In this document: piece by piece, positions 11,422 through 23,328 of the stretch | Layout of the letters: each line of letters begins with the position of its first letter | How positions within the stretch are numbered: position 1 is the stretch's first letter | Assembly: GCF_023159225.1 (NCBI RefSeq) | Contig: NC_063176.1 | Coordinates: 34,265,786-34,329,785, forward strand | Direction of reading: 5' to 3' | Origin: Perognathus longimembris pacificus | Lineage: Eukaryota > Chordata > Mammalia > Rodentia > Heteromyidae | Length of the DNA stretch: 64,000 nt | Program-made: the position numbers and the translations under genes | Notes under the pieces: generated by a model | What the model was told of the DNA's origin: nothing | Database searches by the model: none | The model's input: only the letters and a program-made list of their open reading frames with translations

Positions 11422-11807
11422 AATTTCAAAGCATTATAGTTTAATTGCCCAGTGAATGTGGCATACTGGTTGTTTATCCATGGGATTACATGGCTGCCTG
11501 GAATTTGGGCCTTCATGCCACTCCCACTGACACTGCCTAGCATCACTAGTTTATAGAATTGTGTTTATATCTGCTTCCAAAAAACATCAACATTCAAATC
11601 TTCAAGTACATGACCTACTGAAGTTATACCATTATTATGCCATCATAAAACAGGAATTACTAAATTGAATGATTATAAGTCAAGGACTATCTGTATTAAA
11701 ATTTCTCTTTTGTAGCCAATAAAACAAAAGCACAAAGATATTGGGTAACTGCTGAAATCATGCATATAATAACTGGTAGACTTTGTAGTCAAATTTCAAA
11801 AATTGGG

Positions 11808-11915
11808 TGACAGGGCTAAAAGTCATGCCCTGTCTTAACAAGCACAAGCCCTAAATTCAATCCCTAGTACTACATATTACCCCTCCCCCTCCGACACACA
11901 CACACACACACAGAC
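11808..11915 (+). mobile_element. ID-type SINE remnant with an (AC)n tail
   Basis: A short tRNA-like unit shows AACAAGCACAAGCCCTAAAT and TTCAATCCCTAGTACTACAT, corresponding to the ID middle and B box. It is followed by a C-rich stretch and an (AC)n microsatellite at about 11896-11912. The element is short and diverged. Confidence 0.55.
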
Positions 11916-12134
11916 ATCTGGCCAGTAATATCTTTACTCTGAAACACAGCTAGCCACCTACATTTTCATTTTTCTTTTAACACATGACTTTCCACCCCAT
12001 CCAATATGATGTCGTTTCATCATTATTTCCAAAACTTCACAGTAGTGAAGCCATTCATCTCAGATTTTTGTCCCACTTCAATTTTTATGTAGACCTCCAC
12101 ATTATTTTTTCTCTCCAAAAATAATACATTCTCT

Positions 12135-12419
12135 TGCTTGGTGCTGATGGCTCACACCTGCAATCCTAGCTACTCAGGAGGATGAAATCTGAGGATCAAG
12201 GTTCAAAGCTAGTACAGGCAGGAATGTCCATGATGTGTGACTCTTATCCCCAGTTAAGCACCAAAAAAATAAAAACACTCAACAACAACAACAACAAAAC
12301 AAAAAGCCATAAGTGGAACTGTGACTCAAATGGAGCATTAACCTGAGGCAAAAAGCTCAGGGACCGCTTCCAGAAGCTGAAGTCAATCTCAGGATCAGCA
12401 CTAATAATAATAATAATTA
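12135..12419 (+). mobile_element. Chimeric B1-like/Geo SINE
   Basis: The left half has GATGGCTCACACCTGCAATC and CTAGCTACTCAGGAGGATGA. An A-rich, (CAA)n-expanded linker (about 12265-12305) separates it from the right half, recognisable by GTGACTCAAATGGAGCATTA and AAAAGCTCAGGGACCGC. The tail is (AAT)n. Confidence 0.8.
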
Positions 12420-14330
12420 TACATTTTCACTAAAAATGCTACCAAACAATTCAGATTTTACAAAAAAAATTCAGTTAAATAATTAAAAAAAAAAAAAAAG
12501 ATTTGTGTGTCAAGTACCAGAAGATCAACTGCAGTATTTTTATGGCTATGGATACATTCCTGAAGACAAATCGTTCTATTCTGGACATTTGAAAGATGAT
12601 TATCCCATAGGAAATAAATGTGAATATTTTATATTTAGACAATTCAACTTTGCATAAAATAAATGAGGTATAGGTTTTATTATAGTTTTTGTACTAGGAA
12701 TAGAAGAAGTATTCTTTTCCTTTTTTCTACAACAGAGCAAGTTAACTCTTGCCTCCCACTCCCAAAAATTGTACTCCCACATAAAAGCTTTTATCTTTCA
12801 ATACACTCACTTATGTAGTCTTACTTGTTCCTATTTATCCCTGCTCACCTATACTCACCATGAGGTTAAAGTAGAAAAGGTCTCTCCATCCACAGAGGGA
12901 AAGAAAAAGAAGTGGATCAAAGTACCTAAACTCAATGTCCAGGTTGAAGCCAGGTTAGTTCAACATGTAAAAGGTTATTGCTATATTTTCAGGAATTTTG
13001 CAAAGTGGTTCTTTAAACATAGTCATTACTAAAATTTTAATTATATAAATGCAATTAAGTAAGATACACTGAATGGAAGATCATAAATCACATCTAATCA
13101 CTTCCTAGCATAGTTACTATGTTGCACTACTGTCTATGCACTTGAAATTGCTTATTCTATAGCATCTGAATGGCAAAACAACATTATACAACATTGTCAT
13201 CTGGTAATCACTTCTCTACTCTGTGTTCAATAATGTTACAGTTAGAATCTTGATATGAACCATGGTAGGTAATAGAAACTGCCAAATAGAAATTGCCAAA
13301 ATTTTGCAAACTAGAACTTTATTCTGTCCATAAAGAGCCTATTGTTAAACATTTATAAGCAAATATTAGATTATTAGTAGCAATATAGTACATACATAAA
13401 ACACATATTCATGTACATGCATAGACAAAGATGTACATAATAAAATGGAGATGCCTGTAAAATCACTTGTCGATTTTATAAATTATAGTGTCTCTGTTTA
13501 ACTTGGTCTCTGGCTTAGCCTTGCAACCAGGATTTTCAAATGATTTACAAACACAATAGTTGAATTAATGTAAGTTCTGACACTTACATGTTAGCTCACA
13601 GTAAGTTTCAGGTCATAATTGTGATAAACCACCTTAATATAGAGTGAAGAAAAAATAAGGATGCATCAAAGTCAGTTGTATGGAAAAGTAGTCAAAAATC
13701 TCATGAATATCTATTTACTGTACTAATATTTCTGTAGCTTTATTTATGCTCTAAAGAACAAATATAAATGCTTTTAGCATTTTGTAAGGTATAGTTAGAT
13801 GAAAGAATGCGTTGCACAGCAAATTTTGATTATGAAATAACATATATAGATGTGTGCGCACCAAGGTAATTCTGATGATAGTTATGGATTCTCTGACTTT
13901 CTACCATGTACAGGTGCTTCTTTTGTTATTAATGAGGCACAATATTCTGAATCCAACGTTATTCACTGCCTTACAGCCTTTTACAGTTTTTCCAGGTGAA
14001 AAGTAATCCAGAATCCTACATTTTTAATATTTTAATGAATAAAAAGAAGAGAAAAAATGACTCACAAATCTCTAGCATGTTTTCCAAACCAAGTAATTTT
14101 TCCACTAAACTCGATCCAAGTCTTTTTTTAAAAACTTTTTTATTGAAGAGCTCTCAGAGTACTTATTTAATTGTGACTTTTCTTCAGTATGTGCTTAGCC
14201 TGCCTGATGGCCATGCTGATTTTCAGCTTAAATGGATTAAGAGCTGCCTGGGAAAGTAGTAGAGCATACTTTTGAGTAGCTCTGAGCATTTTTCTAAGGA
14301 ACAGCTAAGTAAATGGAGAAAACCTGAATG
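12420..14330. other. Intergenic, no recognised gene
   Basis: AT-rich sequence with frames under 90 codons and no splice pattern or RNA gene. I could not assign repeats with confidence. An A-run at 12485-12499 and a T-run near 14125 are the only low-complexity sites. Confidence 0.45.
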
Positions 14331-14334
14331 TCCA

Positions 14335-14620
14335 GAATATAGACATCACTACATCATATCCTAGGAGCTTGTGAAGAGCAAAAGCAGAAGAAGGGGGATT
14401 CTCTCTAGCTCAGGCATTCTCTCTTTCTTGTTTCCTGGCTACCAGAAAGTGAGCATCTTCCTTCTGCCATGTCCTTCCACCATCATGCACTGCTTCACCC
14501 AGCCCAGAAATCAGTAGCCTACTATGGACTGAAACTATGAGCCAGAGAAACTCTTCACACATACTCCTTTAAGTTGATTTCCCAGGTATTTTATCAGTGA
14601 TGAGAAGCTCACTAATACAC
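14335..14620 (+). mobile_element. MaLR (MST/MLT1-like) LTR fragment
   Basis: The order CTTCCTTCTGCCATGTCCTT, ATGGACTGAAACTATGAGCC, then ACTCCTTTAAGTTGATTTCC and GATGAGAAGCTCACTAATAC matches the 3' half of MST/MLT1-class LTRs. It is moderately diverged and has lost the 5' part. Confidence 0.7.
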
Positions 14621-14732
14621 CTTCCATATGAAGATGTTTCAAAGGTCAGATTCACCTGCTTTTCCTGTGAAAGTTATAGAGGTTTTCACACTGAGTTGGG
14701 AGTAAGGATAACAATATTGCTCCAGAGTGACC

Positions 14733-14947
14733 CTGCCAGGTACTGTGGTTCAGGAAGCTGAGATCTGAGGATCATGGTTAGAAGCCAACCCAGGCAGGAA
14801 AGTCCATAGACATTTATCTCTCATTAACCACCAAAATGCTAAAAGTAGAGTTGTAGTGCTAACCTTGAGCACAAAAGCTCAGGGACAGTGCCCTGGCCCT
14901 AAGTTCAAGCCCTAGAACTAACATTAAATAAGTAAATAAATAAATAC
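14733..14947 (+). mobile_element. Chimeric B1-like/Geo SINE
   Basis: The left half is partly deleted (it lacks the 'cctgtaatcctagctactc' segment) but keeps GAAGCTGAGATCTGAGGATC and GGCAGGAAAGTCCATAGAC. The right half has GTGCTAACCTTGAGCACAAA and AAGCTCAGGGACAGTGCCCT. The tail is (AAAT)n. Confidence 0.75.
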
Positions 14948-16134
14948 TATAGTGATCCCAAGAATGTGAATGCCTATGTTATTTTACACAAACAAAAATT
15001 AAGCACAATGAATAACTTAAACAATCTTAGCTACCATTATTTTATTCCTCTTTGGATAAATTATAAACACTGGCTAGCCTAGCTTTGATCCATTAAAGAT
15101 AAAACTTGTTTTGTTGCTGTTGTTGTTTCTGAAATGTTTATTTGCTCTTGTATTTTTGTATTCTTGATTAAATAAAGTGGATAACATTTCATTGTAAACT
15201 GCATCCATGGCTGGGCTTATCATTGAGATATAGCCTAGATAACCTTACCATAAGGTACATGGAAATGTCTAGAAACATTGTCTGTACAAATGTGTGAAAA
15301 CTCAGGCTGATACTTATTACTTACAAATGAAAGCTATGGCAGCCACAATGCAGCTTTGATCTTGGTCTCAAGAACATTCTATGTAGAATACTGGAATAAT
15401 TTCCTAAAGTGTTATTAACTTTATGTTAGAGAAAATGGATTGCATGTCCTTTCATTCTCCTAAGCTGTCTCAAAGACAAAGAAGAGAAAAGGCCTGCCTT
15501 AATTAAAGCATATTTTGAAATCCCCACTGCTTGTTCACTTGATATTCAATAGTTAATGATTCAATTAAGGTGAGATTTGGAAGTGCAATATTGTATGAAG
15601 ACCAGATATTTTTAAAATGTCTTTACCATTAATAAAGCACTGCAGTGATTTAAGGTATCCATTTTGAAAACAATGTTATGGCTGTGTTTCTTTTCATGAA
15701 AATTCATGCACAAAAAATTGTTCTAAGTTTGTCTAGAGTGAAATTTTAGTAAGCAAAAGGAAATAGAATTGAGGCCATAAATTGTATTCTTGTCTACAGA
15801 AAGCTCACATGATAGTTACACAGAATGAGGTAGTTTATATACAACTGAGCACATTCCATGTTCAAAGCAAGAAAATAAATAAATGTAAATATTTTCCATA
15901 GCCTTGTATTTTACTTTGGAATTATTTTATGCTCAAATCTTCTTAAAAAATAAACCCATTCATGGATAGGACTTCTGAAATTATAATAATAAATATAAAC
16001 ATTTCATGGTCATGGAGTGAAATGCTTTTCACGTGCTGATGAATTCTTCTTAGCAATATTTTGCTAGGGAAATTTTTACATTTATAAGTCATAAAAATTG
16101 TTTATGGTTTTATTATTATTTTGTACTATTTTAT
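14948..16134. other. Intergenic, no recognised gene
   Basis: AT-rich sequence without a gene, RNA or repeat I can support. Confidence 0.4.
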
Positions 16135-16620
16135 GTGTTTTGGGTATCAGGGTACTATTGGCTTCATAAAATGCATTGGGAAATATTCTAATGATTTTCT
16201 TCATTTTTTTAATTTCAAATGTTATCTATTTCTCATCTTATCTTTATTATTTCCTTCTTCTACTTAGCTTGATTCTATTTTGCTCTTCTTTTCTCTAGGC
16301 TCTACAAGTGGGAGATTAGATCATTGATTTCAGACAATGCCTCCTCACTAAATAGGTGCATTCAGTGCTAGAAATTTCCTTCTTAACCATGCTTTTAGCT
16401 GAGTTCCACGAGTGCTGCCACATGGTGGGGCTTTTTTGTCCCCGTATGATTTCCTCTATCTATTTAGCAATGTGTTGTTTATTTAAAGTGTGTTGTTTAT
16501 TTCCATGTATTTGGATGTTTCCTTTTCCAAGGCTCCCTCTTCTAAAGAAAAATAATCATATTGGATTTAAGGCCTATACTAATCCAGTAAAATCTCATCT
16601 CAATTTTATTCTTTCTGCAA
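16135..16620 (-). mobile_element. Ancient L1 ORF2 fragment
   Basis: On the - strand it matches the L1 ORF2 stretch between the endonuclease and reverse transcriptase. On the + strand the antisense signatures are GGGTATCAGGGTACTATTGG, CATCTTATCTTTATTATTTC and GTGTTGTTTATTTCCATGTA. An internal deletion joins two parts of ORF2 near 16200. No frame remains open. Confidence 0.65.
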
Positions 16621-16956
16621 GTAATCTACTTTAAAATAAATTTACATTTATAGATTTCAAACATTAGTAACTGGATAATTTATGGGAGACCATTATTCCG
16701 CATATCGAGGACTTGTTTTAACTGTAGAACAAGATTTTGGCAAAATAATTGTTCTATTTTTTCTTTTTGTTAAACACTAAAACTGTCCCTTTTACTCAGG
16801 AATGTATAAGGTATATAAAGGGTGATAGTTTGTGACAGGCAATAAATTGACAGCTGGCACATGACTGACTTTAACTGTAAAGAATTTTCTTTAGTTAATA
16901 TGGGGATAAATCCAGATAATATGCACAACTATAACTTTGTGTTTCAAACACCCATG

Positions 16957-17155
16957 TTGCTGGTCATGGGGCTTGAACTCAGGCTCTGTCCCTGAGCTTC
17001 GCTGGTGGCCTACCAGCTACATCTGCCCTTCTGGCTTTTTTGGTGACTAATTGGAGATACGAGTTTCACAGATTTTCCTGCCATGGCTGGCTTTGAACTG
17101 TGATCTCAGCTTCCCGAGTAGCTAGGATGACAGGTGTGAGCCATAGATGCCCAGC
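16957..17155 (-). mobile_element. Chimeric B1-like/Geo SINE, reverse orientation
   Basis: In + strand order the right monomer comes first (GGGGCTTGAACTCAGGCTCT), then the linker (TGGTGACTAATTGGAGATAC), then the left monomer (GAGTAGCTAGGATGACAGGT). The right monomer is partly deleted and the poly(A) side has decayed. Confidence 0.75.
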
Positions 17156-17805
17156 ACAAGTAGAACGTTTTTTGTTTTTAAAGCATAATCACAGTTTATG
17201 ATGTTAAATATGCACAATGATCATTATTTTAAAAGCTGTCTTTTGCAATTGAGATTATTGAGAGCAGGCATCTTGCCAGCACTGTCAATTCCCAGCACCC
17301 AGATGTTCCTTATAGACCTTACAGTCAATATATGATATTTAGATATAAAAATACAGAATATATCTACATATACTATTCAGATATCTGGATAGACATAGAT
17401 ATGGATATGGATAGTATGTATCTTAGAGAGGCAGTGTATAAGCACAAAGTGTGGTGCCAGTAAGCTACTCAAATTCCTTTCACTGGTCCTTTAACTTGAT
17501 AGGATCAGTGATGGAGTGAATCTTCAACTAGGAATGACAATAGTGCTGCTTTCACTTTGGTCCTCATCCAAATCATCTGCTCTAATTGGCTAATGATCTG
17601 CTCTTCCATCCTATTTAAGATCCATGGTGGCAAAAATTAACTATTCTTAATTCTACTTCATGAAATAGCTACACTCATCATGCCCACCTTTGCAAGTTGA
17701 TGTCTCCAATATAAATATGCATAGTTGACTACTGTCTGCTGTGCAATTTTGCTTACATAAACCTACCTACCTTATTTGTTATATTTACTTTATTTTGCCC
17801 ATTTG
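17156..17805. other. Intergenic sequence with a GATA-like low-complexity patch
   Basis: An imperfect (ATAGAT/GATATG)n patch lies at about 17330-17415. No gene or other repeat was recognised before the L1 insertion site. Confidence 0.5.
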
Positions 17806-17817
17806 TAAATATTTTTA
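17806..17817. repeat. Target-site duplication, L1 3' side
   Basis: TAAATATTTTTA is identical to 25288-25299 at the other end of the full-length L1. The L1 poly(A) tail reads as T-rich sequence immediately after it. Confidence 0.75.
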
Positions 17818-18312
17818 TTTTTATTTTTTTCAAATTTTTATTATCAAACTGATGTACAGAGAGGTTACAGTTTCATACGTTGGGCATTGGATACATTTCT
17901 TGTACTGTTTGTTACCTTGTCTCTCATGCTCCCCTCCCTCCCCCCCTTTTCCTCCCCCTCCCCAGGTGTTCAGTTCACTTACACCAAACAGTTTTGCAAG
18001 TATTGCTTTTGTAGTTATTTCTCTTTTTTTACCCTGTGTCTCTCAAATTTGGTATTCCCTTTGAATTTCCTACTTCCAATACCAGTAAACACGGTTTCCA
18101 ATATACTCAGATAAGATTACAGAGATAGTGTAGGTACAACCATAGGAAGGTGATACAAGAACATCATCAATAATAGAAACTACACATACACATAGGACGT
18201 TGAAAGTAGTTACAACTGTAATATAACATTTGTTTACATAACATGGAGTTCATTTCACTTAGCATCATCTTATGTGTTCATAAGGGTATAGCATGGCTTG
18301 CCTAAACCTGTA
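17818..18312 (-). other. L1 3'UTR with polypurine tract
   Basis: After the ORF2 stop, the - strand runs into about 495 bases of non-coding sequence. It includes a strongly G-rich tract (complement of the C-rich 17932-17965) and ends in an A-rich tail. A G-rich tract is a recurrent feature of mammalian L1 3'UTRs. The same block identifies the short L1 copies at 3508, 25680, 26420 and 36266. Confidence 0.85.
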
Positions 18313-18807
18313 CTAATTATTCCCAATAAGGGAGGCCATAGAGTCCATGTTTCTTTGGGTCTGGCTCACTTCACTTAGTATAACTTTTTCCAAGTCCTTC
18401 CATTTCCTTACAAATGGAACAATGTCATTCTTTCTGATAGAGGCATAAAATTCCATTGTGTATATGTACCACATTTTCCTGATCCATTCATCTATGGAGG
18501 GGCATCTAGGTTGGTTCCAGATTCTCGCTATGACAAATTGTGCTGCGATGAACATTGTTGTGCTGGTGGCATTACTGTGATTTTGTTTGTGGTCTTTTGG
18601 ATAGATACCCAACAGTGGGGCTGCTGGGTCATAGGGGAGTTCTATATTGAGCCTTCTGAGGAATCTCCATACTGCTTGCCAGAGTGGCTGAACCAGTTTA
18701 CATTCCCACCAACAATGAAGTAGGGTTCCCTTTTGGCCACATCCCCTCCAACAATTGTTATTATTAGTTTTCTTGATATATGACATTCTTGCTGGGGTGA
18801 GATGAAA

Positions 18808-18810
18808 TCA
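18808..18810 (-). other. Premature TGA in L1 ORF2 (codon 1127), probable CpG decay
   Basis: The second L1 copy at 36266-36952 has arginine at the same place (TTLRFHLTPVRM versus KTL, stop, FHLTPARM). A CGA to TGA transition at a methylated CpG explains it. It lies upstream of the C-terminal Cys/His motif. Confidence 0.85.
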
Positions 18811-20067
18811 CAATGTTTTTTTGATTTGCATTTCCTTTATGGCCAGTGATGTAGAGCATTTTTTCATATGTCTATTGGCCATTCTCATTTCCTCATCAGA
18901 GAAGTTTCTTTGTAAGTCTTTAGCCCACTTGATGAGGGGGCTATTGGTTCTTTGCGGTTTTGTTTTGGAAGAAGGTAATTTTTTTAGTTCTGCATATATT
19001 TTAGAGATGAGGCCTTTGTCTGTTGAATGTCCGGTAAAGATCTTCTCCCAGTCTGTGGGCTTTCTGTTTATCTTGAGAGCTATGTCCTTTGCCCTGCAGA
19101 AGCTCTGCAGTTTGATGCAGTCCCATTTGTCCAATCTTTCATTGATTTGTAGCCTTTCAGGGTCTTTGTTAAAGAAGTTCTGTCCTGTGCCAAGGAGCCC
19201 AAGTGATTCTCCTACTCCTTCCTTTAGTGTTTTCAGGGTGCTTGTTTTGATTTCAAGGTCTTTAATCCATTTGGAATTTATTTTGGTGCAGGGTGATATA
19301 TAAGGATCTAGTTTTAGTTTGTTGCATGTGTTGAGCCAGTTTTGCCAGCACCACTTGTTAAAGAGGCTATCTTTCTTCCATACTATTGTTTTAGCTCCTT
19401 TATCAAAGATTAAGTAGGCGTAGTTCTGGGGGTTCAATTCTGGGTCTTCAATTCTGTTCCATTGGTCTTCAGGCCTGTTCCGGTGCCAATACCAAGCTGT
19501 TTTTATTACTATAGCTTTATAATACAGCTTGAAGTTGGGTATTGTAATTCCTCCAGCACTGTTCTTTCTGCTTAGGAGTGTTTTTGCTATTCTAGGTCTT
19601 TTATTGTTCCATATGAATTTCTGGATTGCTTCCTCTATTTCATTAAAGAATGGTGTTGGGATATTAATGGGTATTGCATTGAATTTGTAGATAGCCTTTG
19701 GCAATATTGCCATTTTGATTATATTAATCCTCCCAATCCTGGAGCATGGGAGGTTTTTCCATTTTCTTAGTTCTGACTTAATTTCATTTTTCAAGCTTTT
19801 AAAGTTCTCTTCAAAGAGGTCTTTCACTTCTTTGGTTAAGGTTATTCCTAGGTATTTTATGTTTTGGAGGGCTATTGCAAAAGGAGTTGCTTTCCTGATT
19901 TCAGCCTCGGTCTTCGGGTTGTTAGCATAGAGAAAGGCCATTGATTTTTGAAGGTTTATTTTATATCCTGCAACTTTGCCAAAGTTTTGGATCAGCTCTA
20001 GTAGCTTGGGGGTAGAGTCTGTGGGATTCGTTAGGAATAGTATCATGTCATCTGCGAAGAGAGAAAG

Positions 20068-20070
20068 TTA
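20068..20070 (-). other. Premature TAA in L1 ORF2 (codon 707)
   Basis: The frame reads IQIGKDEV, stop, LSLFADDM. Related L1s have a lysine there, so a single AAA to TAA change is the likely cause. The stop removes the FADD catalytic motif and everything after it. Confidence 0.9.
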
Positions 20071-21624
20071 AACTTCATCTTTTCCTATTTGGATCCCCTT
20101 TATATTCTCTTCTTGCCTAATTGCTCTGGCTAGGAATTCTAGTACTATGTTGAAGAGCAAGGGAGAGAGTGGACATCCCTGCCTTGTTCCTGATTTTAAA
20201 GGGAATGGCTTTAGTTTTTCACCATTTAGAGTTATGCTTGCTGTTGGTTTGTCATAAACTGCCTTGATTATATTCAGGAATGTTCCCTGGAATCCCAGTT
20301 TTTCCAGGGCTTTTAGCATAAATGGGTGCTGGATTTTATCGAACGCTTTTTCCGCATCCAGAGATAAAACCATGTGGTTCTTTACCTTGCTCCGGTTGAT
20401 GTGGTGGATTACATTAATTGACTTGCGTATATTAAACCAACTTTGCATCCCTGGGATGAATCCAGTTTGATCGTGGTGTATGATTTTTTTGATGACCTGT
20501 TGAAGTCGATTGGCCAGAATTTTGTTGAGAATTTTTGCATCTATGTTCATCAGGGAGATTGGTCTGTAGTCCTCTTTCCGTGATGAGTCTCTGCCTGGTT
20601 TTGGGATGAGGGTTATACTGGCTTCATAAAATGAGTCTGGTAGTGAACGTTCTCTTTCAATTTCATTGAAGAGTTTGAGAAATATTGGAGTGAGTTCTGT
20701 TTTGAAGGCCTTGTAGAATTCTGCGGTGAATCTGTCTGGACCTGGGCTTTTCTTGGATGGGAGATCATTTATTGCTGTTTCTATTTCAGTACTGGATATG
20801 GGTCTGTTTAGAAGGTTTAAGTCTTCATGGTTGAGTTTGGGGGTATCAATTTTTTCTAGGAAATCATCCATTTCTTCCAAGTTCTCGAATTTGTTGGCAT
20901 AAAGGTTTGCAAAATAGTCCCTTATTATTTTCTGAATTTCGGTTATTTCTGTGGTGATGCTACCTGTTTCATCTCTTATCTTGTTTATTTGAGTGTGCTG
21001 CCTTCGTTTTATGGTCAGGTTTGCCAGGGGTCTGTCTATCTTGTTGATTTTTTCAAAGAACCAACTCTTTGTTTTGTTGATTCTTTCGATGGTTTTTTTC
21101 ATCTCTAATTGATTTAATTCTGATTTGATTTTAATTATTTGCTTCCCTCTATTGACTTGGGGTTTGGCTTGCTGTTCTCTCTCCAGAAAATTAAGGTGCT
21201 TCCTTAAATTAGTGAGTTGCTGTTTCTCCAGTTTGTTGATGTATGTACTCAGAGATATAAATTTTCCTCTGAGTACTGCCTTTGCTGTGTCCCAAAGGAG
21301 CTGGTACTTTGTGTCCTCAACTTGGTTGAAGTCCATAAACATTTGAATTTCCGTTTTAATTTCTTCAATGATCCACTGATGGTTCAGCAGTGTGTTCTTT
21401 TGTCTCCATGAATTGTGGGATTTTCTGTGGTGGCTGAATGAGTTGAGCTCTAATTTTATTCCATTGTGGTCTGAGAGAATGCAGGGAATGACTTTGATAC
21501 TTCTGAATTTGTACAGATGTTCTTTGTGCCCTAAGATGTGATCTATTTTGGAGAATGTTCCATGTGCTGCCGAAAAGAATGTGTATTCTGTCCTTGCTGG
21601 GTGGAATATTCTGTAGATGTCGAT

Positions 21625-21627
21625 TCA
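21625..21627 (-). other. Premature TGA in L1 ORF2 (codon 188)
   Basis: The frame reads NNCIDQLD, stop, IDIYRIFHP without a shift. It separates most of the endonuclease domain from its terminal SDH motif, so a product would lack a complete endonuclease. Confidence 0.9.
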
Positions 21628-22207
21628 GTCTAGTTGGTCTATGCAATTGTTTAGTTCTGTGGTTTCTTTGTTCAGTTTTTGGCATGTTGATCTGTCCAGA
21701 GGTGATAGTGGAGTGTTAAAGTCCCCCATTATCATTGTGTTTGGGTCTATGAATGTTTTTAGAGCCAGTAGTGTTTGTTTGATGAAGTTGGGTGCCCCTG
21801 CATTTGGTGTGTAGATATTTAGGATGGTTATTTCTTCCTGTTGGAGAGATCCTTTTACTAGTATGTAGTAACCTTCTTTGTCTCTTCTTACCTTTTTTAA
21901 TTTGAAGTCAATTTTGTCTGATACTAGGATTGCAACTCCAGCCTGCTTATGGGGGCCATTTGCTTGATAGATTTGTTTCCAGCCTTTCACTTTTAGAAGA
22001 TGTTTACTTTTGCTGGATAGATGTGTCTCTTGGAGGCAGCAGAAAGATGGATCTTGATTTTTGATCCAACTTGTGAGCCTATGTCTTTTGATTGGAGAAT
22101 TAAGTCCATTAATGTTGATAGTTAGGATTGAGAGGTGATCGTTTGTTCCTTTCATTATTACTATCTTGTTTAAAGCTGTGTCTTCCAATTTCTTGATCTA
22201 GTGTTTA

Positions 22208-23328
22208 CTAATTAGGGTTCATTTCTCTGTCTGTGTTGGGATCTTGATTATTTTCCCTGTATAGTACATCTTTAAGGATTTTGTGTAAAGCTGGTTTGGT
22301 GGAGATATATTGTTTCAGTTTTTCCTTATTGTGGAAGACTTTTATTTGACCTTCAGCTATGAAGGAGAGTTTGGCTGGGTACAGAATTCTTGGTTGGTAG
22401 TTATTTTTATTTAGAGTTTGGTATACTTCATTCCAGGCTCTCCTTGCTTTCATGGTCTCTGCTAAGAAGTCTGGGGTAATTCTGATTGCTTTTCCTTTAT
22501 ATGTGATTGTTTTCTTTGCCCTAACAGCTTTGAGTATTTTTCCTTGCACTCTGCTGAAGCTGTTTTGATCACAATGTGTCGGTGGGACGTCCTATTCTGG
22601 TCTGGTCGATTTGGGGTTCTAAATGCTTCTTGTATCTGTATAGGCCTTTCCTTCTGGATGTTTGGGAAGTTCTCAGCTAATATTCTGTTAAATAGGTTGC
22701 CTATCCCATTAACCTCTTTCTCCAAGTTTTCCTCAATACCTATTATCCTTAAATTGGGCTTCCTGATCGTGTCTTGAATCTCCTGTAGCGATCTGTTTTG
22801 TTGCTTGGACTGGATTTGTATTGATTTTTGATCTTTCTCCATAGAATCTAAGGAATCTTCAGCTCCTGAGATTCGATCCTCTGCTTCAGTTAGTCGGGAC
22901 TGTAGGCTAGCTACTTGATTTCGAATCTCTTTTCCTTCTGACTGGTCTTTCCTGATGATTTCCATGTCATTTCTTAGGTCCTGTATGGACTTCTTTACTT
23001 CATTAACTTCATTACTTTGGTTTTGAGTGTTGTCTCTCAAATCTTTAAGCTGGGTAGCTATCTTTTCATTTGACTCTTGAAGCTCATTTATCTTTCTATT
23101 TGTGGATGCCATGAAATTCTCCATTAATTTTTGCTTTGCCTCCTCACGCTCTAACATAATTGACTGAAGAGATTCAAACTTTTCATTTATCATGTTTATC
23201 AGTAGACTTTGTAGAGCATTTTGGGGGTTCTCTTCTATGTGTTTGATTGACTGCTCTGCTTCCTGCTTGTTTTGAGTGGGGGATAAGACTTCATTGTTTG
23301 CCATCTTTCTTGTGTTTCTTCTGCCCAT
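22208..23328 (-). pseudogene. L1 ORF1 (RNA-binding chaperone), one frameshift
   Basis: ORF1p coats L1 RNA as a trimer. The start chosen is MGRRNTRKMANNEVL at 23328 (the frame is open to 23367). Residues of roughly 45 to 165 form a coiled coil rich in Glu, Lys, Gln and Leu heptads. The RRM-like domain begins at NLRIIGIEENLEKEV, and TPNRPDQNRTSHRHIVIK follows. The C-terminal domain (YQPRILYPAKLSF) is in a different frame. The shift lies at about 22535-22545, in an A-run on the coding strand that is one base short. The stop is TAG at 22208-22210. Confidence 0.93.

Larger units (their letters stand above)
18313..22188 (-). pseudogene. L1 ORF2 (endonuclease/reverse transcriptase), three in-frame stops
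   Basis: ORF2p makes the target-site nick and copies L1 RNA there. The frame is 1291 codons, close to the mammalian norm. The N-terminal endonuclease region shows LTININGLNSP, QETHL and MGDFNTPLSPLDRS, with [10 protein letters not shown] after the first stop. The reverse-transcriptase region includes [11 protein letters not shown], a LIPKPGRD segment, [16 protein letters not shown], and FADDM. The C-terminal Cys/His motif is CX3CX7HX4C at about 18753-18700. Premature stops are at 21625-21627 (codon 188), 20068-20070 (codon 707, just before FADD) and 18808-18810 (codon 1127). No frameshift was found. Confidence 0.95.

Noticed and set aside
18821..19303. 160-codon frame antisense to the L1 ORF2
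   Set aside because: It is a shadow of ORF2 on the opposite strand with no independent support.
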